Numbered from the stretch's first letter, positions 14,381 to 28,010 are shown. The stretch is DNA of 64,000 bases from Azadirachta indica (GCA_022749755.1 CM040443.1:13097744-13161743); one strand, 5' to 3'. Notes: generated by a model from the letters alone, not told the origin. Numbers and translations: made by a program.

Positions 14381-14910
14381 ACAGCTGGCGAACAGCTGTT
14401 CATCTCGTGATACGTGTCGGCCTACGCTTCGGAGTAAGACCTATATATTAGGTGTTTTGGCGGGAAGGATTAGGCGGTGGGGTACCACGTCAGCACCGTT
14501 GGCGGGAAACCGAACCACCTCCCTCTCCTGGACCCACTCATCTTCACTTGCGTAACCCACCTGTCTTCTTCCTACCTTTAGTCAACATGCATGATGCGTC
14601 CCCTCCCATGTATGCATGCATGCATGTGTGTCCATGATGTGCATGCATCCATCATTAGGAATGTTGGTGGACATTTAATTAATGAATTTGGAGGTCACGT
14701 GAGTTCCTGATGCGACTGGGAAATATCTAACAGGAAAGGAAATAAGTGGGAAAGCCGACCTAGGGTAGGGTTTGTTGGTGATGAGATACGAGTGAGGGAC
14801 AAGATCTCAGTGGGTATGTTATATAATGGGCGGCTGGTGAGATATCAACCGTTAGATTTTTCTGTTGCCTTTTTTGATGCAGACATGGTCACGTGACATA
14901 CGTGCACCTC
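14380..14910. promoter_or_regulatory. GC-richer block with E2F-like sites and ACGT boxes
   Basis: In an otherwise AT-rich gap this block carries TTTTGGCGGGAA (14455-14466) and TTGGCGGGAAA (14499-14509), both good E2F consensus sites. It also has ACGTGTC (14412-14418, ABRE-like), CACGTCA (14486-14492, TGA/bZIP-like), CACGTG (14696-14701) and the palindrome GTCACGTGAC (14888-14897). A TATATATTA lies at 14442-14450, just before the first E2F-like site, and a CATGCATG-type run (RY motifs) at 14586-14650. No gene starts here that I can recognise; the 61-codon frame at 14452-14637 looks accidental. It may be a distal control region of the ERF gene or the remains of a lost promoter. Confidence 0.4.
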
Positions 14911-15913
14911 ATTAAAAGTACTGTTTTTTAAATCATATTTTAATCAACATGTCTCTCCCACTTTCCAACTTAATAATATAATGCTTTATCAGTAAGAGAT
15001 AATTATATTTAAAATAATACACGTTAACGCCCAGGCTTAGAGCGGATCAGCAGCTTCTGCTTTATTTAATTTAATCTAACTATTAACAGGGTGATGTATG
15101 AATAAAAATAACCGAAAGTTAAATATTTAATTTTTATTATTAAAAAACCCATGTTATGAGATTGTATAAATTATTTGAATTTGAATAATTAAAAATAAAT
15201 TTAAATTTAGAAACAAATTTACTTTAGATTTATCCTTTTATTTGAATTTTCTTATAATTATTAAGAGATTTACATTTTATTTGATCTTATTCAATTCAAA
15301 TTCAACAGGGCTTAAAATTGGATTCGAAACAAGTGCGTAAAACAGTAAAAACTAATAAATTTTAGTTGGACTTCTTTTCCTTCTTAAATTTCACATTTAA
15401 TATTAATTAAATTTGATGTAGATTAAACTCATTTACATATTGAATTTAGTTAAAAAAAATGAAAAACACGAGTTTGATTTACTATTTAATATACTAATAA
15501 ATTTCAGTTAAAATTGAATTTGGCTCACATTAGAATTAATGAGGAATTTGATTAATATTTATGTTGTCCGTTTATTATATTTCAAAACAGAGTTAATTAC
15601 TGAGAATTTAATTGTAATGAGCAAAGTATAATATATGTGTTTAATAAATTTTATTATTAAGGTTATGTGACAGTTATAATGATTATAATAAACACATGTT
15701 AAATTTGTGCACATAATTTTTTTTTATATATTAAATTCTATGTTAAGTGAAAAATGAAATTAAATAATTAAAAATAAAATATACAAATTAAATACCAAAA
15801 TAGATGCATTACATTGATTAGTGGACAAAATTTTGGTACGCACCACTGACAGCTGTAGAATTGTAACAGCTCAACTGCACAGCAGAAATTAGAAAATTAA
15901 AAGACAAACTTTT

Positions 15914-16025
15914 AAAACGGTCTCGTTTCAACGACTTTTTACTGTGTTTTCATTGTCAATTAATATCCTAAAAGGGTCTCGTTTCAATGAAGTTTTACTG
16001 TGGTTTTACTTTCAGTTAAAATCCT
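15914..16025. repeat. Two tandem copies of a 56-bp unit
   Basis: Unit 1 (15914-15969) starts AAAACGGTCTCGTTTCAACG and unit 2 (15970-16025) starts AAAAGGGTCTCGTTTCAATG. Both end in ATCCT. They differ at roughly one base in five, so the duplication is not recent. Confidence 0.75.
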
Positions 16026-16232
16026 TATCTTAAAATTTTTTCAAAAAAAAAAAAAAAGAAAAAAATGCAATTTGTTTGATGGGATTTTATAGGTTTGAGC
16101 ACGTGATTATTTTTTTTGACTGTTTTGTTCTAAGAAAGTAAACCAATAGAGAAAAAAGGCAAGTAAATTTGCCATCCCAAAAATAACGCAGCATTGAAAA
16201 GTGATTTAATTCTCTTTTAATCAGGTACAACT

Positions 16233-16257
16233 AGCCTTTCCAGTGGCAGTATCGTAG
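16233..16257 (+). other. Short U4 snRNA-like sequence, probably not a gene
   Basis: CAGTGGCAGTATCGTAG (16241-16257), preceded by AGCCTTTC, matches the 5' end of animal-type U4 snRNA as I remember it. The expected 5' stem-loop and 3' domain do not follow, and no plant upstream sequence element is seen before it. At best a truncated pseudogene, possibly coincidence. Confidence 0.2.
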
Positions 16258-16739
16258 TTTTAGGGAACTATAGATCTGATTTTATTGATAAAGCTGCGGT
16301 ACACATGACAGAAACACGTACACAATACGTTGCGCGGCGCGGCGATGTTCAAATAAAGCTGCAACTTAGAGTTCCATACCACACGCTCTCATGAGGGACG
16401 TGTACGAAAAACACCAATTAGAAAAGGGGTAGTCACGGTCGGATTGGAGAGTGGAACACGCGTATAGGAGGGAATTTAACTAAGCGTAGGCTGGTGTGAA
16501 TAACAGACTATTTAATTTGCTGACAAAAATATGGAGCACGACATGTATGACATGTCGGATAGTATGGTCATGCATGCACCATTGTCCGTAACCCATGCCA
16601 GCTAATAAAAATTTCCATAAAAAAAATAATAAATAAGTAAATAAACAAATAAATAAATAAATTGCCCCTTTAATGGGTTATTTGACCGCTTAGAAAAAGG
16701 TGAATGGCCGGAGGAAAAAATCACAGAGAGTGGAGAGAG

Positions 16740-16763
16740 AGACAGAGACAGAGACAGAGACGT
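16740..16763 (+). repeat. GACAGA microsatellite in a GA-rich leader-like stretch
   Basis: About three and a half GACAGA units inside a purine-rich segment (16722-16795). Such GA-rich tracts are common in plant 5' untranslated regions, so this may be part of a first leader exon of the ERF gene, but no TATA box or clear splice pair proves it. Confidence 0.45.
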
Positions 16764-17278
16764 GAAGAATAGAATAAGAGTGAAAGCAAAAGGTAGACAA
16801 TTGTTTAAAATTGTTCTCGTTTGTAATTTCGAATAAATAATATTAATTTATTTAATTTTAATTTTAATTTTGTATTTTTGTAATTTTTTTTTTCTGATGT
16901 TAGTTGTGGTATGCAGATTTGTGTTTGTGCTTTCTCTTTAAATGCAACATCATCTTCCGTAGGATAGGCCTTTTACTCTGTCTCACTCTCTGTTACAAAA
17001 CCGATAATAACTATTAACCGATCTTTGTCACTTTATCTCGGGGAGCGGAAATAAAATCGTAGCCATAGATTTGTAATCTCTTTGCGTCTGGGTTTGTATT
17101 TTGTTGCCGCTGTTATCTATATCTATCAAGTATCTTATTGATTTTTTGCTTTTTGTTCTTTGTTAAAGGAGCAAGAAGTGAAGAAGAGCAGAGAGAGTGT
17201 AGGTTTGAGCGGTGAGGTTTTGAGTGTGAGAGAGACTGAGTGAGTGAAGGAAAAAAGGCAGGTTGAGTGAGCGGATTT

Positions 17279-17620
17279 ATGTCGGGTTGTTCTGATTTGG
17301 ATTTGATTGGGGCTCCGTTGAAGCTCTGGCTTTCTTCTTCTTTCGTGATTTTTGCTATCTATTGTATGCTTCTCTGCTGTTTCCAGCAGAGGTTGAATCT
17401 GGTGTTACCGTCTGTTTCGATGCGTTTGAGACCAAGAAGGTGCGTATATTCATTTATTTTTCTGTAATTTTGCCTATTTATTTTGTTTAAACCCTTGATA
17501 TTGAATCTGGGTTTTATGGGTTTTTGCAGGACTTGTTCTGGAGTAGAGTGTTTCGGTGGATTTCATATAAAACAGAGGTTCTTTTATCTTTTCTTGTTCT
17601 TGAGAGGGGATTTCACTTGA
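17279..17620 (+). promoter_or_regulatory. Spliceable upstream ORF in the ERF118-like leader
   Basis: An ATG at 17279 opens a frame that meets a GT donor at 17440 (AAG|GTGCGT). A matching acceptor (TTTTTGCAG) ends at 17529. Removing this 90-bp intron keeps the frame and extends the ORF to TGA at 17618-17620, giving 83 residues ending 133 nt before the main start codon. The peptide begins MSGCSDLDLIGAPLKLW and then has a hydrophobic, cysteine-containing segment (about residues 17-36). If the transcript starts upstream, ribosomes would meet this ORF before the ERF, so it could repress or tune translation. Whether it is conserved is unknown. Unspliced, it ends at 17467. Confidence 0.4.
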
Positions 17621-17753
17621 TACTTCAACTTTGATAATCGAAGATCTTCCTTTTGTTTTTCCTTTCTCGTTACAGTGTTTTTTTTTTTTTTTTTTTGAGA
17701 TAAATTATTGAAATAATTTTGAGGGGTTTTGGTCAATTAATTTATTTGCGAAG

Positions 17754-18833
17754 ATGCCAGAGCCTCTAAACCCATCTTCGTATTTTCATCAAAAAAAGAA
17801 ATTTCTCACTCAACAGTCTAAGATGACCAGAAAAGTCCGTGTAATCTGTAATGATCCGTATGCGACTGATTCATCTTCTAGCGAGGATGAATCTGAGAGA
17901 AATGACGGCGCGATGCTCAAGAAGCGTCGTCGTTTCGTCCGTGAGATTAGTATTCCTCTTGGTTCTCCGCCTCAACTGAAAACTGCTGCTCCTGAGGCTG
18001 AGAGTTCTTTTGACAGTAGCAACAATGAAGTCAAAAACCTGAACCAAAACCAAAACCCCTCTTCTTCTTCTAAGAGAAAGAAAGCAGTAACAACTGCTGT
18101 ATCAGTAGCCAAAACACAAACAACTTCGGCCAAACCCAAAGGTGTTAGACAAAGAAAATGGGGGAAATGGGCAGCTGAGATTCGAGATCCTTTTAAGAAA
18201 GGTCGTATTTGGTTGGGAACTTATCACACTAAAGAAGAAGCAGCCAGAGCTTATGAGATTAAAAGGCTTGAATTTGAAGCTAGAGCTGCCTCTGAGAAGA
18301 GCAACATCTCTTCTTCTTCAGCTGCAGTCTCAGCTTCTAATTCACACAACAACATCACCAGTAATCAACCCGTTTCCTCTTCTGATGATTCCGAGAGTGT
18401 CCTGTCTCATAACTCACCGGCTTCTGTTCTTGATTTGGACACCTCAGTTTCAACTTCAAAAGATAATGGTAATGCCATTGATAACGGCGATCTCTTCAAA
18501 GAAGGGTTCGATATTAATTTTGCCGAGCTTGAAATACCCTTCTTGGGTTTCATGGACCAGTCATTTGTGAATGGTTCAGTTGCTGGTTCAATTGAGGAAG
18601 AGTTCAACAATTTTTTCAATCAAGACTGCGGCCTGTTTTCCGGTGACTTTTGCAGCCTTGATGACCTTAAAGTCACCGGGGTTGAAGGTGATGAACCTAG
18701 CGAGCTTCCTGATTGTGATTTCGAGTTTGAGTTTGGCAATTTGGATTTTACTTCTCTGGAAGAACAAGGCACCGGTAATTTGGATTTCCCTTCTCTGGAA
18801 GAACAAGTCCCCATCAACATTGCTTGTGTTTAA
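17754..18833 (+). CDS. ERF118: AP2/ERF transcription factor, ERF118-like (CRF-related group VI-L)
   Basis: A single coding exon of 359 residues. Residues 26-46 ([20 protein letters not shown]) are the CRF-type N-terminal motif. A basic [10 protein letters not shown] stretch at 56-65 could serve as a nuclear signal. The AP2/ERF DNA-binding domain covers about 128-177, with [22 protein letters not shown] and the [11 protein letters not shown] ending typical of ERF118/119-type proteins rather than classical CRFs. The C-terminal third is acidic with [11 protein letters not shown], and a 13-residue unit containing GNLDFxSLEEQ is repeated twice, likely part of an activation domain. ATG 17754 is preferred over the internal ATG at 17823 because relatives also start MPEP-like before the CRF motif. 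The long leader contains an intron (17440-17529) and an upstream ORF. Group members bind GCC-type or related elements. The targets here are unknown. Confidence 0.9.
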   Translation: MPEPLNPSSYFHQKKKFLTQQSKMTRKVRVICNDPYATDSSSSEDESERNDGAMLKKRRRFVREISIPLGSPPQLKTAAPEAESSFDSSNNEVKNLNQNQNPSSSSKRKKAVTTAVSVAKTQTTSAKPKGVRQRKWGKWAAEIRDPFKKGRIWLGTYHTKEEAARAYEIKRLEFEARAASEKSNISSSSAAVSASNSHNNITSNQPVSSSDDSESVLSHNSPASVLDLDTSVSTSKDNGNAIDNGDLFKEGFDINFAELEIPFLGFMDQSFVNGSVAGSIEEEFNNFFNQDCGLFSGDFCSLDDLKVTGVEGDEPSELPDCDFEFEFGNLDFTSLEEQGTGNLDFPSLEEQVPINIACV

Positions 18834-21800
18834 GTTTTGCAGCTAGGAATTACCAGTAGTATTATAATTATTACATTAGTTTATGAAGCAGAGAAATCTC
18901 AGGAACTGTAAAATTAGTTCTTGAGAGTGGTTTTTGTGAGTGAGTTTTAATTTGTCATTTTCGTTGAGATACAGAGAGATGGTGAGGAATGATCTCAATT
19001 TTGTGTCAATCGGCAGAACCTCTTTGGGTTTTCCTGTGCTATTAGAGCTTCCCAAAGCGTTCTAAAATTTGTCATTTTGAGTTTCAGCGTTCAAGAGAGT
19101 TTTGTTCATCTCCTCGACATCTCTCATTTTGTGTCTTTACATTATTATGATATGAACTACAATTTCCCTTGCAATGAGCTGGAATGTGAGTGGACTCAAG
19201 AAAATATTTTCTTGCACTTTCTACTGTTATCACCAAGAATTTTCCTGGTAAAATGCTAAGACAACAAGCTGATTGAGATTGATGTTCAAAATATAAGTTC
19301 ATAAAATACACATAATAAAACTTTGTGCTACATTACATAGTAATGTCACTTCTTCAGGGGTCTTGATCTTAACTATCAAGTGCTTTCTATTATTCTGTTT
19401 CTGCTAGTAGCAGAATCTTGTAGCGGCAAAGGTGTAAGAAAGAATAAAAATGTGTGGCTCAAACAGTAGAATAAGCTATTAGAAGAAGTGCTGAAGGTGA
19501 ATCTCCTTTTTCCATTTTTATTTTTATCTTTTAATTTTTGGCAAAGTCATCAAGCATATAACCATATCTTATTGATCTAAGCGGAGGCATACGCTTACGA
19601 GCTAGCTGGATTCCAATTCCAATCCGTCCAGCAACAATCCGTATGGTCGTATTTAATGAAAACCTGTAACTTCGCTGCCCGTGTTTGTCTGGTCGCTCGT
19701 GCAATCCACGTGCTCCCTTTTTTCCCTAAAAATTTATTCTCTTCTCTCTTGTTTGTACTCACGTGATCTTAATTTCAATAGAAAAGTCTAAATCGTTGTA
19801 TTGTTTTAAAACCCTTTTTTGTTTGTTTGGTTTTTAAAAGTAATGTGATGGTACTGTTCACAAATTGAAAAGGGTGTGACCCAATTGTAATGGTTAAAAC
19901 TTAAAACCATTTAATAAGATAAAATTTCACAATTTTTTACCATTATTTGTCACATAATTTTACTATAATAAACACATAATTAAGATTAATAAAGTTTAGA
20001 ACGTGTATCATTAGTTGAAATCGTGAGGCTCACAATTTTTTTTTTTTTTTTTTAACCTTTAGTTGTTCCTTTATTTATTTTTTTGGCTATAATTAGGGCA
20101 GACAAATAAGAAAGTGCAGAGCTGAAATAAGATCTTATCTTTCTCACTTTAATCTAAAAAAGAAAAAAGAAAAAAGAAAGATGGAATAAACAAAAGGAAA
20201 AAGAAGAGAATCCAATGGCTCCATGCTTTCATGTTGCTTGATATTGTCTAGCTTTATTACTGACAGTAATATTACGTGAAAAGGGTGAATATATATAGCC
20301 CATTTCCTAACTCCTCTGCACTTTTTCATTTTTCGAACACCATGCTTACACTTTACCGACCATCTCTTTTTACCATTTGCTTTTCTAAATAGATTGTTTT
20401 TTCTTTTTTTTTTTTTATTTAGTTGTTTATGAACGTATCTTGAATGATTTGGATTATATTATTTGAAGTTTATAAACTATCTTAAATTCGAGCAATGTCT
20501 TAAATTTAAGACATAATAAAGATAAAAATTGAGTGTTTTGTGGGATAAAAAAATTTGCTTCACAATTTTATACAAACATTATGGTGGGTGGCTCATGCAT
20601 ATTCTGTTTGGATTAAATTCGTGTGAAAGATAAATAGAGAGAAAAAATAAAAATAAAGTTGAAATAGGGAATGAATCTAGCAAATTGAAGGGGGACAAAA
20701 GAATTTATCTGACGTTAAATGAAGCACAAAGTTGAAAGAGGGGGTCCTGTAGTTTAAAGTGACATTCAATAATTAGGTAATTATAATATTGGGGGAAGAA
20801 TCTAGGGTTAACTGTAAACAAATGGATAAATCCAAAATGAATATTTTGGCATCTAACCAATCGATTTAAGGTAAGTTGAATAGAACTTTGCTACTTATGT
20901 ATTATCATTCAATTTTTTTTATTTATATTTAATAATTTTATTCACTTTTAAAATAATTAATTAAAAAAACATGTTTGAGCTTATCCAGAATTAAATCATT
21001 CTCAACAAAAGATAATGAAGATAATGGTTTGAGAGAAAAATGAAATCAAATAAGAGAGTTGGGATAGAGACACACCACCACTCACCCTTCATACTTATCT
21101 TGTAGATAATGTAAATAATCTTTAATCATTATATTAAAAAAAAATAATATAGTTTAAAAATATCACTACATAAATTTAATAAACTTAATTATATATAAAA
21201 CGTGATAATTACATAACTTTATCATACTAATTTATATAATATATTTACTGAAAGTGAGAACTTTTTAATATATTCTAAAACTATTTTGCTTTTATTTAAG
21301 TATTGAAATGTATTTTGAGTAATCTAACGATTTAAATTAATTATATTTATATAATTTTTATTCTTGAAGTTATTTATTGGTATTATTTAGAAAGCATATC
21401 TCAGTGATACTCATTCACTCTTTAAAAAAATCAATGTATAATTTGTCCATTGTTTTGCATTTCAATTCGATTTCCTAAACTAATTAACACTCTTTCCTTG
21501 TTTGGCTATTGAGGTTTGAAGCAAGATCATCACATGCCTTTGAATTTCCCTTTTAATAATTATAAATATTTTAAATTTTAATTTTTTTTACTGCATATTA
21601 AATTAAATAAAAAAATGAGTAGTTTAAAATTGATTCGAGAAGCAGAAGACGAAGCAGAAGACGATTGGGTGGTTGAGATTTGCTGATTAATTAATTACAG
21701 AAGAATTTTCCATGGATGAAGACTTCTTAAAGTTACTGTGATTGAACAAGTCCCATTCCATACGCAGCTGTCTGTCACTTAAAACTCAATAACAGTTTTG

Positions 21801-22133
21801 TAACGATAATTAATTAATTAATTAAAAATTGAAAAATAAAAAAGCGAGACAAATTCGTGGTTGCACTGCCGCAACTATCAAGACTTTCGGTTTTAAGTAA
21901 CTGTTTGTTGACATTATAGATTGTCGTCTTCATTGGAAATTTAAAAAAATAATAAAAATAAAAAAAAGAAAATAAAAATAGTATCAACGACCATTCCTAG
22001 AGAGAGCATCCAAGACCATTGACCACCTTAACGATACCAACAAGTTGCTTTAGAATAAATTATCAATAAATATTTTTTAATAATTATTAAAAATTTTAAA
22101 TCTGTTTGATACTGTATTTTATAATATTTGCCA

Positions 22134-22185
<52 letters not shown>

Positions 22186-25100
22186 CGACTGTTTTGTTTG
22201 TAGTCGCTGCAGAACATGGCATACGCACGTGATCAAAGTCATGGAGATATTGTATAATATTATTCTCAAAATGTAATGATTTATTTTATTTGAAAATTCA
22301 AGTAAAATGTAATTAAAGTCGGATTTGTATTGTTAGCAAATTATCTTTTAAGTCCTTAGTAAAACAACATTTTTAAAATTTGAACAGTTAAAGTTGAGGG
22401 AGTTGTCGATTTGGTCCGAATATTTGCATTATTTCAAGTATGAAGAATTTATGTGAAATTAAAAGAATTAGTATTTAATAATTCCAAAATTATGAAAGCT
22501 TAATTTTTATATAATTTTCTGTTATTATTGTTATTAGAAAGGTAAAAACCTTTTTGTTTCAAAAATTTGGTCTAATGTTCTTATTAGTTCTAATTTTAAA
22601 AATATCTTTAAAAGTTCTAATTTATTGAAAAATAATATAGATATGCTGTATTTTCTCAAATTTTGTACATTTATTTCTTTTATTAACTATTATTATATAG
22701 ATATATAATTATTATTTTTTTTTTAATAAATTAAAATTATTAGGACTAATAAAGATATTAAATCAAACTTTTGAGATTAAAAAGAATTTTACTCTATTAG
22801 AAACAAGCTTCTCTAATGAATTGTTTTGGCTCGTTATTGGTATTGAGGGTATGTGTGGGGAGAAGTAATTTGATTTTAAAAAGAAAATTGGCAATTTTAA
22901 TTTATGGCTTACATTTGGACATGAATAACAAACATTACGATGGGATTGTTATCAAGCATGAATTAATTTTTGAAGTTATTAAGGAGGTATGTAATTGTTA
23001 TGGCTTATAAAATAAGTCGCGATCACTGTATTTTAAAAATAATTAGTTTTTCAAATTTTATTTTCAATATTAATTAAAAGTCAACAGTACATGTTTGTTG
23101 AATTTTATGCTAAGATGATAGTGACAAGTACTAGGAAGCAAGAAGTACTCCAAAACGCAGTCCTACAAATTAATATATAAAGCTTCTATTATTGAATAAT
23201 AATAATAATCATTATTATTATTATTATGAAGTAATTGGATGTATCTCAAAAGAACAATTTGGTACGAGATGCTTGCCTAACCAATGTGTATAAAGTATTA
23301 TATATTAATCATTAATTAATTAATCGTTAGGATGACTTGCATTTTTGGTTGAATTTCAATTACATATTTAGATGCGGAGGCTATACATTATTCTTTTAAT
23401 TTCTTTGATTTTAAGACAAGAGAGTGGAGAACCGTTAAGAAACAAGAGCATTTGGCAAACCCAAAAGCAATTTATTATAAAATTAAATCCACAAACATTA
23501 GAATTAATAAATAGCCGAGATTTGGTAGACAACTAATTATTCGTGGGAAATTTCCTTGAAGGTTAGGCTAGAGAGTAATAAAGCCACTTTTGATGTTCTT
23601 GATAGACTTTTATGTTGCTTCATTAAATTTCAAAAAGATTTCATAGTTGTTTGAACTTTTTAGATTGTGGTATATAGTGGAAATTTAATAAAACAAACTA
23701 TTAATAAATATAGAAATGGTATGAATGGGGAATGGCCCCATTCTAACGTCCAAATTAGGTTTGGTTGAAAATTAGGATGGAATATGAATCCACCCCTAAT
23801 TGCTCATAGAATGAATTGGGTCCTTGAAAATAATATTGGAAACTGCCCACTATATATGACAATTATTTTGACCCTAAACAACATAACAGACCCACACACA
23901 TGCCCCATGATTTAGAAAACTTATACCATATTATTCTTCATTTTGATTTTTACTATTTTCAAACTATTATCGTATTTCGATGAGTCTTCAAAGTTGACTA
24001 GAACATTGACAATTACAATGAAACATGGCAACTTGAGCCTACATTTATGATTCTTCTGTTTTATATTAATTAAAATATTTGATAGAAATACTTTTTATTT
24101 AATAACTAATATTTAAAATATATTTTGGAATATATAAAAAAAAAAATTAATTACTCTCTTATCTTTATATATTTTTTTATATCATTTATAAACTATTTAA
24201 TTTGATCAATTTTTGCTTCTTAAATGTATCTCAAATATTAGCAATCTCTTAATTTTATATAATTTCTTATATTATTTATAAACTATTTAATTTATGCACT
24301 TTTATTTATGATATATTCCCTACACACACGCTAGAAAAAATGGTTTTTCCATCTAATTTTACATGCAAAGGATCTGGTAAAACATATTAGAAATAGGAAA
24401 TAATATGCATGATGAAGAAAAAGAGGACATCAAGTAGTTTCTAGTAATGCTAGCTGGGGTCACTGAATAAGTATGAACCAACAACATCGATCGCATCCTA
24501 TTCCCTGCAAGAAAAATACTTTTGTGCCTTGATTATCGCCATGATCACGGAAAATTCCTAAAAACAAAAACGTGGCCTCTGTAATTTTTTTTGTTTTTCG
24601 GTTTATTCAAACATATTTATTAATCATTTCCTCCGGCCCCAGTAAGATATAAACAATGGCCGAAGATGGGCCAAGCTGAAAACTTCCGATGTGGGCTACA
24701 GTTGCTATAATGGAAACGTGGCCCATCTCATATTTGATTTTGACTTGCTGCTTCTGCTAGTTGCTTTAATTTTCAGTAATCCTGAAGAAAGTAAGAGGAT
24801 GATTGCTAATGATATCTTAGAGATAAAAAGGTCTCATGCATCAATCATATATCATGCATGCTTGCCAATTAAGCTTAGCTTCCTGCTCTCTTAACCGACT
24901 TCCATTTTACAGGAAATTGGGATCCACCTAGCTAGTTTTATTGTTTGATCAAACCGTAAATTGGGTTGCGCTTGGCAATTTGATTATAGATTCTAGACTT
25001 CATAGAAATCCTTCATTATTGAAACTCTTGATGCAGTCATCATTGTGGTACCTGTTTTGAAAGTAGAAGAACCCATTTCAAGGATTTTACTTGAGTCCAA

Positions 25101-25340
25101 TGCTTATGTGGATTGCTGGTGTCTTTCTTGTTTACTACACCTACAAATACAAACCCATGAAATCTAACTTCCAAACCAAAACAACACTTTAGGCCCAGTA
25201 AAGCCAGTTGGTTGATTGCATGAATTGCTTGCCTTCCCTCGCTTTCTTATGGGTAGGGGCAATTCCACATTGATCGTAGCCAACAGCCATAGAGCTCGAA
25301 CATATTTGCTTTCTTCCATAGCCAAAATGTGAGTGAAAAC
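18834..25340. other. Gene-free region between ERF118-like and DUF1262 genes
   Basis: The ERF 3' flank is followed by AT-rich DNA with many poly-A/T tracts and an AAT microsatellite. A stretch at 24620-24730 has GGCCCA/TGGGCC motifs resembling TCP-bound site II elements, but no credible ORF follows. Frames such as 19077-19259, 22816-23010 and 24691-24894 have no recognisable similarity. In the Arabidopsis block, from memory, a reductase gene (At1g68540) lies between CER6 and ERF118; nothing like it is visible here. Confidence 0.65.
22134..22184. repeat. (AAT)n microsatellite, about 17 units
   Basis: An uninterrupted trinucleotide array of about 51 bp, likely polymorphic in length. Confidence 0.95.
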
Positions 25341-25484
25341 AAGTCATCGAACATATTTATTTACTGGATTACATGACATTCGAAGGTATAATACAATAAA
25401 GTTCAATTGTCTCTTCTAGCATTCAAAATGCACACACACTACAAGTACTTCTAGGAATATATAGCAAGAGAACGACCAATATTC

Positions 25485-27229
25485 TCATTTCCATTTGGTT
25501 CGAATCTGATGAGTGTGCCTGAAATCATAAGTTAACACCAAACTTCCATCCATTCGCTTCAGTACAAAACTCTCAACCAACACATAGCATCCAAATTCCG
25601 TCCACTCACCAACTCCTCTAAACTCTTCGACTCTCTTCACTCTCACTTCCCTCTGATTCTCTCCAATATTCCACCCAAATCTTTCTTGCTCCCACTTCAT
25701 TCTCTCAGTGATTGTAGTACTGAGCCCCACACTCGGTACTCCTCCTCCCACGGTGTTAACACTCCTGAACCACATCACCCCATCAACCACATTAGTATTC
25801 TCATCAGCCACACCCTCCTGTATACCGGGTAATGAAACCAATTCTCTCTGAACTGCAACATCCACAACAACGACATTTTCTTGTTTGTAACCATTTTCGC
25901 ATGAAAATATTTGTTCCCATCTCTGCTCAAGTGTCATCTCATAATACATTGATGTGCTCATTTGCTGTTTCAGAGTTAGCGAACTTTCTTTGATGAAGAT
26001 GAAAGGACAGTACCACTTTCCAACAACAACAGGTTCGGAACTCTTCGACGATAATGACAAGTTATTGAAATCTGGAAGGCGACTGCGGAGGGTGGTGTCC
26101 AGGCCTGGTGCTTCACCCAAATCGAAATTCTGGGGTCTTTTAAATTCGAGCTGCCATCCTTTTGTCCTCAAGAAATTTGGTGGGAAACCATCTTGTTCCA
26201 CTGATTTGGCAGAAAAGCTACCCTTGCGTCGACGACGGATTTCAATTTGCTGATAAATGTTGTTGGGATCAAAAGTTTCTGGTTTCTTATCGTTTACAAC
26301 TTGGCAGAAACAGCAGGTGGACATGTCCTCTTCCTTCGAATTTGTGAATGCTTCCCTGAAAGCCAAAATTTTTATGTACATGTAATCCGTGTAAGCAGAC
26401 ATATTTACAAATTGCAATTCCTAGAAATCAGGCAAATTTCACTTAAGACGCATCAATTCTGTGCGCTATAGCTACAAGCTCGAAGATGCTAGCTAGAGCA
26501 TGATCACTATTCGTCTTGCTTTGAAATCTGAAACAATATATTAACTCAATTTCAAAGTCAGATTAGTGTAGGGCTTAATTAGAAGTTCAGATGTAAACTA
26601 TCAAGCTATTAATCCTAGGGGAATGGGCCGTGCTATTGTAGAGTTTATCTGGCCTCTTGTCATGATCCATTGACACGTTGTTGCAACCAAAAACCATTGT
26701 CACCAAGCAAAATAACAAAACAAAATGTGGTTATGCATATACAAAAAGGAATCAGAGCCATGATATAATCCCCTTTCTCATAAAACAGAGGTTAGTTCAC
26801 AGTGAAAATTCACAAACTAGCGTTAATTAACTTAGTAAGCGAAAAGGCTAAAATATTCAGGCCCATCCGGTTACAATAATAGGCAAGTTTAATACATATA
26901 TATACATACCCTTGATGCTTCCCACGCGGTTGTATAGCATAGTAGCGGTTGGAAGATAATGGCTGATTAAGAACAGGAATGAAGACAACTTTATTGTATT
27001 CTGTAGAGATGCTGTCTGCAGACGCAGTGGTATAAGAAGTTCGAAGGTTCATGTTTTGAGGGAAAGGCAGCTCCGACAGCTCATTACTCTTACACAATCC
27101 AAAACAACAAGTATGCTCCGCTTCTTCATCAAGGATTACCAAAATACCAGAATTTGGACCCCCCGGAGGAGGCAACGATAGAGCTGAAGGATCCTTTCTG
27201 TAGAATGAAAGAGGCCTTGTCACATACAT
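25485..27229 (-). CDS. DUF1262 family protein, copy A
   Basis: Two exons on the minus strand, 27229-26910 and 26355-25485, with a 554-bp GT/AG intron (26909-26356). Together they encode 396 residues. The start MYVTRPLSFYRKDPSALSLP is the hallmark N-terminus of the plant DUF1262 family. Two cysteine clusters stand out: CCFGLC (residues 41-46) and CCFC (121-124) in MSTCCFC. The conserved core follows, with FDPNNIYQQIEI, GFPPNFLRTKGW, VVVGKWYCPFIF and MYYEMTLEQRWEQIF. No signal peptide or membrane segment is evident, so a soluble intracellular protein is likely. The biochemical function of the family is unknown. A TATAAAAG sits only 46 nt before the ATG, implying a very short leader. The gene is a tandem duplicate of the one at 28011-29393. 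Confidence 0.87.
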
Positions 27230-27274
27230 TTTCTTAATCTTGTTAATTGATAGGACCAGAATCCTTTCCTACTC

Positions 27275-27282
27275 TTTTATAT
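27275..27282 (-). promoter_or_regulatory. TATA box of DUF1262 copy A
   Basis: TATAAAAG on the minus strand, 46 nt upstream of the start codon at 27229. If used, the 5' leader would be only about 15-20 nt. Copy B has no equally good TATA box at the same place, only a weaker TATATG near 29452-29457. Confidence 0.5.
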
Positions 27283-27860
27283 CCTTTAGCTTCGTTTTTA
27301 ATGATCCTCTCCTGCTCCTACTTTAATAGGATATACAACTTGGGGCAAGTCATGTTTCTGTCTACTTAATAGAGGCCAACTTGTTGCTTGCAGAATGTAG
27401 ACTTTTCTGAGTTGCCAAAAGATTTAACATATAATTCAGTCGAGATTCACTGTTCCAAACAAATTTTAATAATCTTTGCCAACTTTATGAGAAAACATCG
27501 GCATATATATTATCTTCAGACATTTTCTACAATTCTGTTCGGTCAAATTCCGGGTGCGGATGATTAAAAAATTAATAAGATCAAGATGGAAACGCGTAAT
27601 GGTAGTGATGAATGCGTCAATATGAATAAGAAGGCTGCGCAGCTTTTATTTTTAAAGAATTTTTGTCTTTATTATTATTATTATTTTGAATTCTAACCTA
27701 GAAGATTTCTACTCCATTATTTGGAAGGAAACTATAGTTAACTAAATTCTGAATAGGTTTTAACATGTAGATCTCCATGATTTATTTATTTATTTTGGGT
27801 CTAAAATATGATATTTATGGAAAATACGCTTATTTAAAAATGATAAACAAAGTTTTAAGA
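27283..27860. other. Spacer between the two DUF1262 genes
   Basis: Upstream flank of copy A running into the downstream flank of copy B. It is AT-rich with no ORF. Similarity to the copy A 3' flank starts near 27866 (ATTTATTTATTGGATTA), which marks the edge of the duplicated unit. Confidence 0.7.
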
Positions 27861-28010
27861 CAAATATTTATTTATTGGATTATATTACATTCGAAGGTAT
27901 AAATGGAATAATAAAATAAATTTCAATTCTCTCTTCCAACACAAAATAATACATGAGAAAATTAACTACCAAGTACTTCTAGGAATATCAAAAGAACTAC
28001 GACTGCATTC

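Larger units (their letters stand above)
14911..16700. other. Intergenic DNA upstream of the ERF gene
   Basis: AT-rich sequence without a gene. It contains a 56-bp tandem duplication (15914-16025), a poly-A run near 16045, a U4 snRNA-like 17-mer (16241-16257) and a short GC-rich patch around 16330-16345. Confidence 0.65.
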